Source: an uncultured Clostridia bacterium | GTDB taxonomy: Bacteria > Bacillota > Clostridia > Lachnospirales > Anaerotignaceae | DNA: 64,000 nucleotides | Assembly: GCA_910587735.1 (NCBI GenBank) | Contig: CAJUNT010000007.1 | Location: 81,698-145,697 of the forward strand | Reading direction: 5' to 3' | Shown: in pieces, positions 7,501 to 16,304 of the stretch | Position numbering within the stretch: the stretch's first letter is position 1 | How the letters are laid out: every line of letters starts with the position of its first letter | The notes under the pieces: generated by a model | The model's database searches: none | What the model saw: only the letters and a program-made list of their open reading frames with translations | What the model was told of the DNA's origin: nothing | Position numbers and translations under genes: made by a program

Positions 7501-9408
7501 TTAGCTCATAAAGTCAATAAAAGAATTGGAAAGTAATGTATTACCTACTTTTAATGTAGCATTATAAGCATATTGTGCCCACATCAGATTTGTAATTGCC
7601 TCTGCTGGGTCACAGAAATCTAAATCACTGATTTGTTCATTCAGTATTTGAGATGCTTCTGTTAATTGGTCGTCTGTGTTTTCTAAAAAGGCACATTTTG
7701 TACCAATTGCAGCAAGTCCATTATCAACCATATCATTATAAGAAGCTCTCATTTTATTAATGATTTTATTATGTTTTTCAAAATCTAAATCACTGATGTC
7801 TTCTACTGCTAATGTTTTTGAAAGTTCTTGCGCAAGTGCAATAATGTTGTTAGGCAAGCCATCTTCATCTATACCATGACCAAATACATCTAAACCATTT
7901 ACTGCTGTGTCAAATGCACTTGTAGAAACAATTTGACCTTCTTTTTCTTTCATACCAAAACCGATATCACGATAGCTATGTTCATTAAAATAAGTATTAT
8001 ATTTTAATTGATAACCAATCTCTTTGTTTGCTTTTAATTGATATCCTTGGCTTTCAGTCAATTTACCGTCTTCCACTGCTTTATCAATTGCCTTTTCTAC
8101 TTCATCATAAGAAAGTTGGTCTTTCACATATGATGGAACTCCTGAAGGATTTTCCATGATTTTGTTTAAAAGGTCTGTTAATGGAGCATCCGGTGGTGCT
8201 ACAGTATTACCATTCATATCTATACCATTTTCTGCATCTTTTAATCCTACATCTGTTAACATCTCATTCACTTTGTCTTTTGGTAATGTGATATTTTGTA
8301 GAGAAGCATCTACCTTGTTTTGTAAATCAGTTGCTGGATTTGCAATTGTTGTTGTATTACAAACACCAGTAGCTGGGTCTATATCATAAGAACCATCTGC
8401 TTTAAAATTAGGAACTGTTACACCACCTGCTGGAGCAAAGGCAGCTATTTTTTGTTTTAATTCATCATATGAAATTGTTTTACTGTCATCAGCGACAAAA
8501 TCTGCTCCCATAATATCTGAATAGGCTTGTGATAAAGATGGTGAAGATGCTAATGAGTCAAAAGTTGCATTTCCAGTATTTGTTGGAAGGTCATTTAATC
8601 CCATACTTGATAACATCGTTTTTACTTGTAATCCTGTAAGCTGGAAAGCCTCATTTTTATTTAATATATCAGCATAAGTATCTGTACTTCCAGCAGGAGA
8701 ATTACCAGTTAAACCATTGGCTGGAGTATTTATAGCATCATATAAATCTTTTACAGAAACACTAGTATTTCCAGCACCACCCATAAGAGTATTTAATGTA
8801 TTTGTTAAATCTGGAGTTGTAGCAACTACAGAATCTTTTAATCCATTAAATGTTTCAGACAATATTTTTGAAACATCATCTTTTGTCAAATAGGTTGGTG
8901 TATTAACTGGAACACCTCTATAAAGTATTTCGCCACTTTCTAACTTTTCAAAAGGCAAGTCTTTTGTACTTGCACCTCCAAAAATAAAGTTTTCATTGTA
9001 TTTTCCATTTGCCTGCTGCAAAAAGCTCTCTATTAACTGGTCAACTTCTTGTTTATATGCTTGACGGCTTTCAAAAGCACTATTTGGGTCACTGTAGCTT
9101 AACAATGATTTATCAATAAAGTTTAGTCCCATACGAGTACAGCCTTGAACATTTGATGTTACTTCTTCTAATTTAGCAAGAGCATCCAATGTATTTGCTT
9201 TTTGTACTTCTGTTCTTTGAAAATTACTTCTCAATTTAAAAGATTTCATTGCAGCCGCAGGGTCTTCTGCAATTTTATTAAAATTTCTATTTGTTGCAAC
9301 TGTATTTCTTTTTGAGTCTAAGTCACCCAAAGCATTATTCAAATTTGTGGAATATCTACGAATCATTGCGTTTGTAGTAATACGCATTCCCATTCCGCCC
9401 ATAGCCAT
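7501..9408 (-). CDS. flgL: Flagellar hook-associated protein 3 (FlgL), enlarged
   Basis: A 635-residue hook-filament junction protein. The N-terminus (MRITTNAMIRRYSTNLNNALGDL, then FNKIAEDPAAAMKSFKLRS) and C-terminus (NEQISDLDFCDPAEAITNLM, ending LLSNSFIDFMS) are typical of FlgL/flagellin-like D0/D1 domains. Most FlgL proteins are about 300 residues; the excess lies between about residues 150 and 530 and contains several segments rich in N, D, T, A and P (for example TGNSPAGSTDTYADILNKNE). AGGAGG lies 8 nt before ATG 9408. The gap to flgK is 20 nt, so they form one operon. Cysteines occur near both ends of the protein, which is unusual for filament-type proteins. Confidence 0.93.
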   Translation of the reverse strand: MAMGGMGMRITTNAMIRRYSTNLNNALGDLDSKRNTVATNRNFNKIAEDPAAAMKSFKLRSNFQRTEVQKANTLDALAKLEEVTSNVQGCTRMGLNFIDKSLLSYSDPNSAFESRQAYKQEVDQLIESFLQQANGKYNENFIFGGASTKDLPFEKLESGEILYRGVPVNTPTYLTKDDVSKILSETFNGLKDSVVATTPDLTNTLNTLMGGAGNTSVSVKDLYDAINTPANGLTGNSPAGSTDTYADILNKNEAFQLTGLQVKTMLSSMGLNDLPTNTGNATFDSLASSPSLSQAYSDIMGADFVADDSKTISYDELKQKIAAFAPAGGVTVPNFKADGSYDIDPATGVCNTTTIANPATDLQNKVDASLQNITLPKDKVNEMLTDVGLKDAENGIDMNGNTVAPPDAPLTDLLNKIMENPSGVPSYVKDQLSYDEVEKAIDKAVEDGKLTESQGYQLKANKEIGYQLKYNTYFNEHSYRDIGFGMKEKEGQIVSTSAFDTAVNGLDVFGHGIDEDGLPNNIIALAQELSKTLAVEDISDLDFEKHNKIINKMRASYNDMVDNGLAAIGTKCAFLENTDDQLTEASQILNEQISDLDFCDPAEAITNLMWAQYAYNATLKVGNTLLSNSFIDFMS

Positions 9409-9428
9409 GATGATTACCTCCTTATTTA

Positions 9429-12400
9429 TTATCTACCTACAACACCCATACCATTTATAACTTTTTCCAATGCCTCATCTAATGCTGTCATAACTCTTGC
9501 AGAAGCAGCATAGGCTTTTTGATATTTCATTATATCGATACCTTCTTCGTCCAAAGAAACGCCAGATATAGCATCTCTGTTATTTGCAATATCGTTTGCA
9601 ATAGTAATATAATTGTTAATTAATACTGTGGAAGATTTAATATCCAATCCAAGTTGATTACCTACATTGTCATAAAATTCTACAAAAGTACCATTGAATA
9701 TTTGTTTTTGTGTGCCATCAGGCAGTGTAAATGTATAATCTAATTTTTGTCCAAATACAGAAATTAAATGGTTGATATTGTCATTATAGCCTGCTGTTTG
9801 AGATGGGTCATGTGTTTGAACAAAGTTTGTTTTGTTGTCCGCCCAATCTTTTGTAATTGTGAAATTAGCAGCTGTAATTTTATCATAATCAATTTTTGGC
9901 ACTTTTCCATCCATTGGTTTCAAATCACCATTAGCAATTTGGTTCAATAAAGGATCAGCTTGGTCTAATATAGTACTATTCTGTAAATCTTGTAATGTTT
10001 CAAGTTTTGTAACATTGCTACCATCTGCTAGTTGAAGAGGTTTTCCTTCTTTATCTACCCAGTCGCCTGGATTTACTGTTACATCATTACCAGCAGCATC
10101 TTTAATTGTATGTGCTTCTCCTGTATATTTTACAATACCATATGCAGCCAATGCAGAAGCATCTAGTGCAACATTATTAGGTACATTAGTTGTGCCATTT
10201 GGGATATTTACAACTGCGCCTGTTGCATCAAGATAATTACCATTTGCATCTGTTTTGAATATGTCAGGCAGTGGTTTATCAGCAGTAGCTGTTACCCCAC
10301 CATAGCTAAGATAGTTCTTACCATCTGGAGTTGTTGCATTTTTTACGGGTACTTGACCATCTGCACCAAAAAGAGCATTTGCATAACTAATTGGTTTTCC
10401 ATTAGAATCCAGCAGAGGATTGCCATCATTATCTTTCATATTTGCTTCATTAAATACTTTTGCAATTTGTCTTGCAAATACATCAAGCATATTTAAATAA
10501 TAATCATAGCCACGGTCTTTTGTTCCATCAAAATCTCCAGCACGATTAAACATATCCAAAGCAGCTTTGATGCTACCATTATCTTCCTGCATTTTTTCGT
10601 ACATATTTGTTTGGTCACCCATATCTAATATAGGTTTACCATTGTCATCTTTTTTAATTTCACCAGTAACAGGGTCTAATTCATAAGGTGTGCCATCAAC
10701 ATCTGCAACTTCTTCTGTATATTCTGCACCTTTTGTATCTGTAATAGTAATCTCGTCACCAGCAGCATTTATAGCAAAATTAGCTACTTTTTTGGTATCT
10801 GCATCAAATAAAGGAATACCATTACCATCTTTTGCAGAAGTACCTCCTAATTTAATATTAGGCAATTTAATGAAAAATTTTGTACCTTCTACTGGGAATG
10901 TTTCTTCTTCTATTACAACATTAGCATGACCAGTTAATCCTTTTTTCTGTGCATCAGCATTAGCTTTAGGAGTATAGCCAGCTCCTGTTGGGTCTGTAAT
11001 GGTTTCGTATTTACCATCTGCATATGTGCCATCTTTGTATTGGTCACCTTTTTGTGCAACATTTAAGTTGTGTACAATTTTAGCATAATTTTCTTTTGCT
11101 GCTGCCAAGTCTTTTTTTGCATTGTCTAATAGCTCTTTTTGTTCAGCTATTTGACCTGTGGTAGCTGGATTTTCATAAGTAGGAGGATTAGGAGGAAAGC
11201 TTTTTGTATTGTCATCTACAATTGTCCCATAAATATTAAGTAGTTTATTGTAAATACCTGTACCATTAGGATCTAAGCCATTTAATCCAGCTATATTCTG
11301 AGGTGCAGTATCCTGCCCATATAATTTCTGATTATATATTGTTGCAATGTTATTCAAACTATCCAATTTTTCTTGTAATTTTTTTGCTTCATCAGAGCCA
11401 GGAGTTGCATTGTTTAATTGTTCTTGTGTAGTAGCGATTGCTCTATCATTTGCTCTTACTGATTTTAATATATCATTTAATTCTTCATGAAGTTCATTTC
11501 CACGTCTGCTTAAAGTAACAATTCGAGAACCATAACCATTGATATCATTATTTAGTTTGTCGATATTTTGCATTTCTTTAATCATTGCATTAGTAAAAAA
11601 TTGAATATCTTCAAGCAAATTATTAATTGCTGTAACTTCAGTATCTGTAAAAGTATCTGCATCATTTGGTTTTAATGCACTACCAATATCTGCAATAGGA
11701 TTGCCATTTACATCTGTCATAGTTAGATGAGAACATTCATCATCAATTTGGAATTCTGCTGCTTTATCATGGTCAATCAGTGTGTATTTAAAAGGATTTC
11801 CTTTTTCATCTACACCAACCATTTTTACAGTACATTCTGCTGCGGTTTTGTTAGAAAGTCCAACATATTCATCATCATATGTAACTTCAATTTTAACATA
11901 GTTAGAAAGTTCATCTAAGAGTAAATTTCTTTCATCACGTAATTCCAGTGCAGGATTACCCAATACTTCATTTTCATGAATACTTACATTTAAACTTGTA
12001 ATATCTTTTAAAAGTTGATTGATAGCAGGTATTGTTTGTTCTTTAAATTCTGTCATATTATCTGTTTTTGCCTGCTCTATTCTGTTAGAATAGTTATTAA
12101 AATACTGTGACAATAACTGTAATTCTGTTTTTGCCATATTTTGAAATTCATTATTTGCAGCTTGCGGATTAAATTCATTCAGTGCTTTGAATACTGCTTC
12201 TAACTGATTGTGAATACTACCATCTTTTTCTACTTCATCTAAAACACTTTGTAAATCTTCTAAAGAAGCAAGTGTTTTATCATAATATCCTACGCCTGCC
12301 ATTTCTGTACGGAAACGTAAATCTAAATAAGGGTCACGCACTTGCTCTACTCTATTTACAACAACACCATTTCCTATAAATGTATCATTTACGCTTCCCC

Positions 12401-12569
12401 ATTGTCTAGGTCCTGTTGTAACATTAAAGCTATCTAAATCGACACGTTGTCTTGTAAATCCTTTTGTATTAACATTTGAAATATTTTGACCAATTACATT
12501 CAGAGCAGCTTGACTTGCAGACATACCAAGCTGTGCTGTTGTAAAGCCAGCGAATGTTGAACGAATCAT
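9429..12569 (-). CDS. flgK: Flagellar hook-associated protein 1 (FlgK), enlarged
   Basis: A 1046-residue hook-filament junction protein. The N-terminus carries the rod/hook family signature (FAGFTTAQLGMSASQAALNV, then GQNISNVNTKGFTRQRVDL). The C-terminus ends SLDEEGIDIMKYQKAYAASA, the conserved FlgK C-terminal heptad region. FlgK is usually 450-650 residues; the additional part, roughly residues 450-950, is full of D/N/G loops such as DGNGIPLFDADTKK and DSNGKPISYANALFGADG, suggestive of Ca-binding turns. I chose the ATG at 12569 because GGAGGT lies 7-8 nt upstream; the ATGs at 12584 and 12575 are too close to, or upstream of, that site. It follows flgN by 22 nt. Confidence 0.92.
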   Translation of the reverse strand: MIRSTFAGFTTAQLGMSASQAALNVIGQNISNVNTKGFTRQRVDLDSFNVTTGPRQWGSVNDTFIGNGVVVNRVEQVRDPYLDLRFRTEMAGVGYYDKTLASLEDLQSVLDEVEKDGSIHNQLEAVFKALNEFNPQAANNEFQNMAKTELQLLSQYFNNYSNRIEQAKTDNMTEFKEQTIPAINQLLKDITSLNVSIHENEVLGNPALELRDERNLLLDELSNYVKIEVTYDDEYVGLSNKTAAECTVKMVGVDEKGNPFKYTLIDHDKAAEFQIDDECSHLTMTDVNGNPIADIGSALKPNDADTFTDTEVTAINNLLEDIQFFTNAMIKEMQNIDKLNNDINGYGSRIVTLSRRGNELHEELNDILKSVRANDRAIATTQEQLNNATPGSDEAKKLQEKLDSLNNIATIYNQKLYGQDTAPQNIAGLNGLDPNGTGIYNKLLNIYGTIVDDNTKSFPPNPPTYENPATTGQIAEQKELLDNAKKDLAAAKENYAKIVHNLNVAQKGDQYKDGTYADGKYETITDPTGAGYTPKANADAQKKGLTGHANVVIEEETFPVEGTKFFIKLPNIKLGGTSAKDGNGIPLFDADTKKVANFAINAAGDEITITDTKGAEYTEEVADVDGTPYELDPVTGEIKKDDNGKPILDMGDQTNMYEKMQEDNGSIKAALDMFNRAGDFDGTKDRGYDYYLNMLDVFARQIAKVFNEANMKDNDGNPLLDSNGKPISYANALFGADGQVPVKNATTPDGKNYLSYGGVTATADKPLPDIFKTDANGNYLDATGAVVNIPNGTTNVPNNVALDASALAAYGIVKYTGEAHTIKDAAGNDVTVNPGDWVDKEGKPLQLADGSNVTKLETLQDLQNSTILDQADPLLNQIANGDLKPMDGKVPKIDYDKITAANFTITKDWADNKTNFVQTHDPSQTAGYNDNINHLISVFGQKLDYTFTLPDGTQKQIFNGTFVEFYDNVGNQLGLDIKSSTVLINNYITIANDIANNRDAISGVSLDEEGIDIMKYQKAYAASARVMTALDEALEKVINGMGVVGR

Positions 12570-12591
12570 TGACATTACCTCCATTTATATA

Positions 12592-13080
12592 TTATATAAT
12601 CTTATTTGTGAAGTTAATTTTATTATTTGTTTGTAATTGTCCATTAGGGGCATAAGTTGTGCTGTTTTGAGGAGCATCAGTAGATTGCTGTAATATATCT
12701 AATGCTCTGTTAATGCCCATTAATTTGACTTCTATAATGCTTTTAGCATTACTATGAATTTGTTGATAATAATCCATTGTTTCTGTTAATGCATCATATA
12801 ATTCTTGAAATTCTTGCTGATATTGTTTATCTTTAATATTTGTAATGATTTGTGAAAATTTCATATTTTCAAAGCCTAAATCTTTTTGTATAGATTCTCT
12901 TTTTTTATCTAATCCACGAAACTGTAAAAGATAAGCTTGCTCCTCTTTCATACAATCGTTTAATGTATCAATATCTTTTTTTGTAACTGCTTCCAATTTT
13001 GTTTGTTCAACTTCTGTTAAATCATCAAAAAGCAAAACAAGTTTTTCAAGCAAGTCTAAAAAATCATCTAATTTATACAT
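12592..13080 (-). CDS. flgN: FlgN-family export chaperone
   Basis: A 162-residue, largely helical protein in the canonical place between flgM and flgK. FlgN is the cytoplasmic chaperone that keeps FlgK and FlgL export-competent. The sequence shows two long amphipathic helices (DFLDLLEKLVLLFDDLTEVE, and LQFRGLDKKRESIQKDLGF) and the family-like KLMGINRALDILQQ near the C-terminus, followed by a polar tail. ATG 13080 is set by AAAGGAG 6 nt upstream; a longer frame to 13113 would place the SD inside the gene. The sequence similarity is weak, as usual for FlgN, so context carries much of the call. Confidence 0.8.
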   Translation of the reverse strand: MYKLDDFLDLLEKLVLLFDDLTEVEQTKLEAVTKKDIDTLNDCMKEEQAYLLQFRGLDKKRESIQKDLGFENMKFSQIITNIKDKQYQQEFQELYDALTETMDYYQQIHSNAKSIIEVKLMGINRALDILQQSTDAPQNSTTYAPNGQLQTNNKINFTNKII

Positions 13081-13108
13081 AATAACTCCTTTTATAGTGA
13101 TAAACAAC

Positions 13109-13142
13109 AGCAATCCACCCCTTTATAAAAGAGTGGCTTGCT
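13109..13142 (-). promoter_or_regulatory. Imperfect hairpin between flgM and flgN
   Basis: On the minus strand AGCAA-CCAC-TCTTT pairs with AAAGG-GGTGG-TTGCT, with one internal mismatch and a short loop. A weak T-rich stretch follows. It may act as an attenuator or RNA-processing site that changes the ratio of FlgM to downstream products. Confidence 0.4.
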
Positions 13143-13180
13143 TTTCTATTTTTTATATGATAAAAAATAAATACTTTTTA

Positions 13181-13477
13181 TTAAAACAATATCTTTTTTA
13201 CAATAGCGTCTAAATCTATTTGATAAGTTCCTTCAGCAACCTTTTGCCGAAGTTCGTTGAGTTGTTCCGAAGACGCTGGTTTTCTTACTTCTGAAGAAAG
13301 TTTACTTGTAATATTGCTGACAAAGTTGTCGTTGGAATCAGAAGAAGGAGTGGACTGAATCAAAATTTTGTCAAAATTTCTGTTAATCCTTCTTTGATTT
13401 TTTTCAGAAGTTTGCAGCCTTGCCGTTTCTTTTTGTATAGTATAAGAAGTATGAAGACTATTAGATGCTATTTTCAT
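13181..13477 (-). CDS. flgM: Anti-sigma-28 factor FlgM
   Basis: A 98-residue protein. FlgM binds and holds sigma-28 inactive until the hook-basal body is complete and FlgM is exported. The C-terminal part, NELRQKVAEGTYQIDLDAIVKKIL, matches the conserved sigma-binding helices (family pattern: V-x(n)-G-x-Y-x-V/I-D-x(2)-x-I-A/V). The N-terminal half is polar and disordered-looking, as in other FlgM proteins. ATG 13477 follows GGGGTGA by 5 nt, so I preferred it over an ATG at 13495. It is the first gene of flgM-flgN-flgK-flgL. The long upstream gap has a perfect sigma-28 -10 element at 13641-13648. Confidence 0.88.
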   Translation of the reverse strand: MKIASNSLHTSYTIQKETARLQTSEKNQRRINRNFDKILIQSTPSSDSNDNFVSNITSKLSSEVRKPASSEQLNELRQKVAEGTYQIDLDAIVKKILF

Positions 13478-13521
13478 GGAATCACCCCAATTCACTTTAT
13501 GCGAAATTTATTATTATGCAC

Positions 13522-13539
13522 TTTATCAGACATTAGTAA
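13522..13539. repeat. 18-nt motif upstream of flgM, shared with cheB
   Basis: TTTATCAGACATTAGTAA, identical to 17393-17410. On the minus strand it lies 45-62 nt before the flgM ATG, here and at cheB in the same orientation (48-65 nt before the cheB ATG). The similar distance to the start suggests a common regulatory element. Confidence 0.6.
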
Positions 13540-13640
13540 ATATCAATGCTGTTTATTTGCAATAAATTTGTATAACAAATTTATAAATATATTTCACTTT
13601 AATATATTTAGTATTTCTAAAAATAATTTACTTATTACAT

Positions 13641-13648
13641 ATATCGGC
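13641..13648 (-). promoter_or_regulatory. Sigma-28 -10 element upstream of flgM
   Basis: The plus strand reads ATATCGGC, i.e. GCCGATAT on the minus strand, a full match to the flagellar sigma -10. No clear TAAA is present 15 nt upstream, and it lies 164 nt before the flgM ATG. Confidence 0.5.
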
Positions 13649-13713
13649 AAAAGAACGCAAATCATAATAGCTAAGGGGATTTTACTGCTTATTTTATTTT
13701 TTTAGTATAACAA

Positions 13714-13749
13714 AAGCCATATATCATTTATAAAAATAATATATGGCTT
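13714..13749 (-). terminator. Terminator of the FtsA-like gene
   Basis: AAGCCATATAT and ATATATGGCTT arms, followed on the minus strand by TTGTTAT. It is located about 65 nt downstream of the stop at 13815. A second AAAATCTAA/TTAGATTTT pairing lies between. Confidence 0.65.
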
Positions 13750-13814
13750 ATTATGAAAAAATGGAAAATCTAAAAGTTCATAAACTTTTTAAAAAATTAG
13801 ATTTTTTAAAGTAA

Positions 13815-16187
13815 TTATTCTGGCTTGTCCCATGCGATTTCTATGGAATCACCTTGAGAAACACTTGCAGTATAAGCAGTATCCTCACCATTCAGCTTTA
13901 ATATAATATTTCCCTGTGGTTTTTCAAGGTCTATATCTACATAATTCAACATATCATAAAAAAGCAATTTTTTTCTATTATTTAAAGGTATTGTTTTCCA
14001 TACATTGTTAATACAAACAACAATACTATCTGCATTTTCTGATAAATGTGGTACTTCACTTTTTGCAACATTTGTTTCTGTTTGCTGTTCTGTTGCAAGT
14101 ATTTGTTTTGTTTGTTTTATTTGATTTTGTTCTACTTGATTTTGTTCCATTTGATTTTGCTCCATTTGTTCTATTTGTTTTGTTTGTTCTGATGATTGTT
14201 CTAAATTATTTTGTTGTATTATCATTTCATTTTCAGTTGTTTTCATTGTTACTTCAGAATATATTTTTTCTTCTTCTGTTTTTTCTGCTTGCTGTGTATT
14301 TAATTGTTGTTGAGCAATGCCCTCCATTTCATTTTGTTGTGATAATTCTTCAGATATTTGTTTCTGCTGTTGTTTTGAAATAAAAGAAATTTGGTCACCA
14401 GCCGCAATTAATGTATCTTGATTTGCTATGGAATTATTTATCATCATGGTCATTTCTTCTGGCTGGAATGTTGTTTCCATATAATCCAACAAATCTGTTA
14501 ATGTAATAACAGATTCTGTTGTAATTCTGTCCATAGGTTTTATAATATAATCATCTGCTAATTGCTGTCCATCTTTATAAAATATAACAGGTACTTCCGC
14601 TAATACTTCATCTACAATGACAGAAAAATGGAATTCTGGTTGTTCTTTTAATTCTTTAATTGTAATAGTAGGCTGTTTTCCAGGTATTGCTTCCTTTGCT
14701 ATAATGACGTCGCCTTGTTTAATTTTTGTATCTATGGAAGCCAATTCTCCATTTACAAATAATTCTCCTGGAACAGTATTCTCACCCTTTTTGTTGTATC
14801 TTTTTCCGTCAATATAATAATTGATAGAACGAACAGGAAAACCAATTAAGTTTTGAGGCTTAATAGAAGAAAGTAAAAGAGCATCTAATACTTTTGATTC
14901 TCTGTAATTTAAAAGCATTTGTTTTTTTCCATTGATTGTAATAGAAAAGAAATCACAGCCTTTATATATAGATGACATAGCACCAATACCAAGAGGAGTA
15001 ATAAATTCAGGATTTTGTAATTTTTTGTCATAAACAGCAACATTTTTAAAAGGCTGATTTCCGGATATTGCAACATTTTCAAAAGGTATTTTTAATTCTG
15101 TTGCAATAGCTTGACAAAATCCTGGAATTTGGCAACCGCCACCAGCTAAAAATACGGCAGTAGGAGCATCTCCATTTGCTTTTATAATACCATTTGCGAT
15201 TGCTTCACTTAATGTTTTAATTGCAGGTTTTAGGCTTTTTAATAGTTTTGATTTTACTTCTTTATGAGTATTGCCTAAGATATCTTTATAGATAATTTGA
15301 GAATCATCTGTATCTAAAGCAATTTTAATTTTTTCTGCATTTTCAAAATTACAAAGACATTTCTGCATAATTGCCTCTGTAATTTCATCTCCTGCTGTTG
15401 TTACCATATCATAAGCTATGATACTTCCATCTTTTGATATAGCAATATCGCTTGTACCCGCACCAATATCTACTAATGCAATATTTAATAAACGAATATC
15501 TTCTGGTACAACAACATTAATAGCGGCAATAGGCTCTAATGTTAAATTTTCTACTGTTAATTGATTTGCTGTCATAACAGCATAAAGATTTTGAACCACA
15601 TTTTGAGGCAAAAATGCAGCAATTAAATCAATCGTTACTTCTTTACCCTTATGACCTATAATAGTACTACTTTGATAGTTATCCAATTTATATTTTGTGA
15701 TGCTGTAACCTACACAATAAAATGTTGTTTTATTTTCAGGATGTTCCTCTAAATCATGGTCAAATTCTGATTGTGCAATACCTAATGCAGAATATTCCAT
15801 GGCACTTAATAAATTTTCTGTGATTTCTTCAGTAGGATTTAATTCTTGTGTATAAATTATTTTTTTGGTAATTAAAGCACGTCCTGCTGCTGCAATACAA
15901 ACTTTTGATAATTTAAGTTTATTTCGTTTTTCCAATGCAGATTTTACTTTTTTGACAACATCAGCCACAAGTGCAATATTTTCAATTTGTCCATCACGCA
16001 TAGCACGTTCTTGATGAAATGCTTGTTCATAATCTAATACATGAAAAATACTGCCATCATGTACGCCTATAATGCCAACAACACTGCGTGTACCAATATC
16101 CAGTGCAAATATAGCATTTGATTGTGTGAGTGTAACAGGGGGTTTTTTGACTGGTTCAGATACCGTTTCTGTTTTTTTAGCTTTCAA
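13815..16187 (-). CDS. FtsA/PilM-like actin-fold ATPase with long Q/E linker
   Basis: A 790-residue cytoplasmic protein. Residues about 25-400 form an actin-like ATPase of the FtsA/PilM type: phosphate-1 FALDIGTRSVVGIIG, an SHS2/1C-like insert, phosphate-2 NIALVDIGAGTSDIAI, adenosine motif FLAGGGCQIPGF and ITPLGIGAMSS. After this come beta-rich segments with a VNGELASIDTKIKQGDVI motif that looks like a ubiquitin/SLBB-like fold, a linker with repeated MEQNQ-type pentapeptides, and a last beta-rich domain. FtsA is usually about 420 residues. TTG 16187 is fixed by AGGAGG with a 7-nt spacer. It sits between cheB and flgM, bounded by hairpins on both sides. A role in division, pilus or flagellar placement is possible; no direct evidence separates these. 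Confidence 0.7.
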   Translation of the reverse strand: MKAKKTETVSEPVKKPPVTLTQSNAIFALDIGTRSVVGIIGVHDGSIFHVLDYEQAFHQERAMRDGQIENIALVADVVKKVKSALEKRNKLKLSKVCIAAAGRALITKKIIYTQELNPTEEITENLLSAMEYSALGIAQSEFDHDLEEHPENKTTFYCVGYSITKYKLDNYQSSTIIGHKGKEVTIDLIAAFLPQNVVQNLYAVMTANQLTVENLTLEPIAAINVVVPEDIRLLNIALVDIGAGTSDIAISKDGSIIAYDMVTTAGDEITEAIMQKCLCNFENAEKIKIALDTDDSQIIYKDILGNTHKEVKSKLLKSLKPAIKTLSEAIANGIIKANGDAPTAVFLAGGGCQIPGFCQAIATELKIPFENVAISGNQPFKNVAVYDKKLQNPEFITPLGIGAMSSIYKGCDFFSITINGKKQMLLNYRESKVLDALLLSSIKPQNLIGFPVRSINYYIDGKRYNKKGENTVPGELFVNGELASIDTKIKQGDVIIAKEAIPGKQPTITIKELKEQPEFHFSVIVDEVLAEVPVIFYKDGQQLADDYIIKPMDRITTESVITLTDLLDYMETTFQPEEMTMMINNSIANQDTLIAAGDQISFISKQQQKQISEELSQQNEMEGIAQQQLNTQQAEKTEEEKIYSEVTMKTTENEMIIQQNNLEQSSEQTKQIEQMEQNQMEQNQVEQNQIKQTKQILATEQQTETNVAKSEVPHLSENADSIVVCINNVWKTIPLNNRKKLLFYDMLNYVDIDLEKPQGNIILKLNGEDTAYTASVSQGDSIEIAWDKPE
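14121..14165 (-). repeat. Three tandem 15-bp repeats in the FtsA-like linker
   Basis: The plus strand shows TTGATTTTGTTCTAC, TTGATTTTGTTCCAT and TTGATTTTGCTCCAT in direct succession, with decayed copies on the right. They encode x-EQNQ pentapeptides. Such repeats can change in number by slippage, altering linker length. Confidence 0.85.
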
Positions 16188-16223
16188 AAAAAAGCCTCCT
16201 TTCAAGGCATTAATAAGGAACAA

Positions 16224-16248
16224 AGCCGTTCTTTTTGAAAGAACGGCT
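16224..16248 (-). terminator. Hairpin between cheB and the FtsA-like gene
   Basis: AGCCGTTCTTT and AAAGAACGGCT form a perfect 11-bp stem with a 3-nt loop. On the minus strand a short T-rich tail (TTGTT) follows. It can end the chemotaxis transcript, at least partly, before the FtsA-like gene. Confidence 0.6.
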
Positions 16249-16304
16249 ATTTATATTTGTGAAAATATTGGGCTTAAAAAAGTAAAAGGGGGTTTTGTTA
16301 TTTT

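Larger units (their letters stand above)
13478..13814 (-). other. Intergenic region upstream of flgM
   Basis: A 337-nt AT-rich gap. Reading on the minus strand it holds, in order, the terminator of the FtsA-like gene (13714-13749), a perfect sigma-28 -10 element (13641-13648) and an 18-nt motif shared with the cheB upstream region (13522-13539). A plus-strand open frame here (13394-13705) lacks a ribosome site and crosses flgM; I treat it as spurious. Confidence 0.7.

Noticed and set aside
13394..13705. Plus-strand open frame opposite and upstream of flgM
   Set aside because: No ribosome site, low-complexity hydrophobic content, overlaps flgM and covers the region where its promoter lies.
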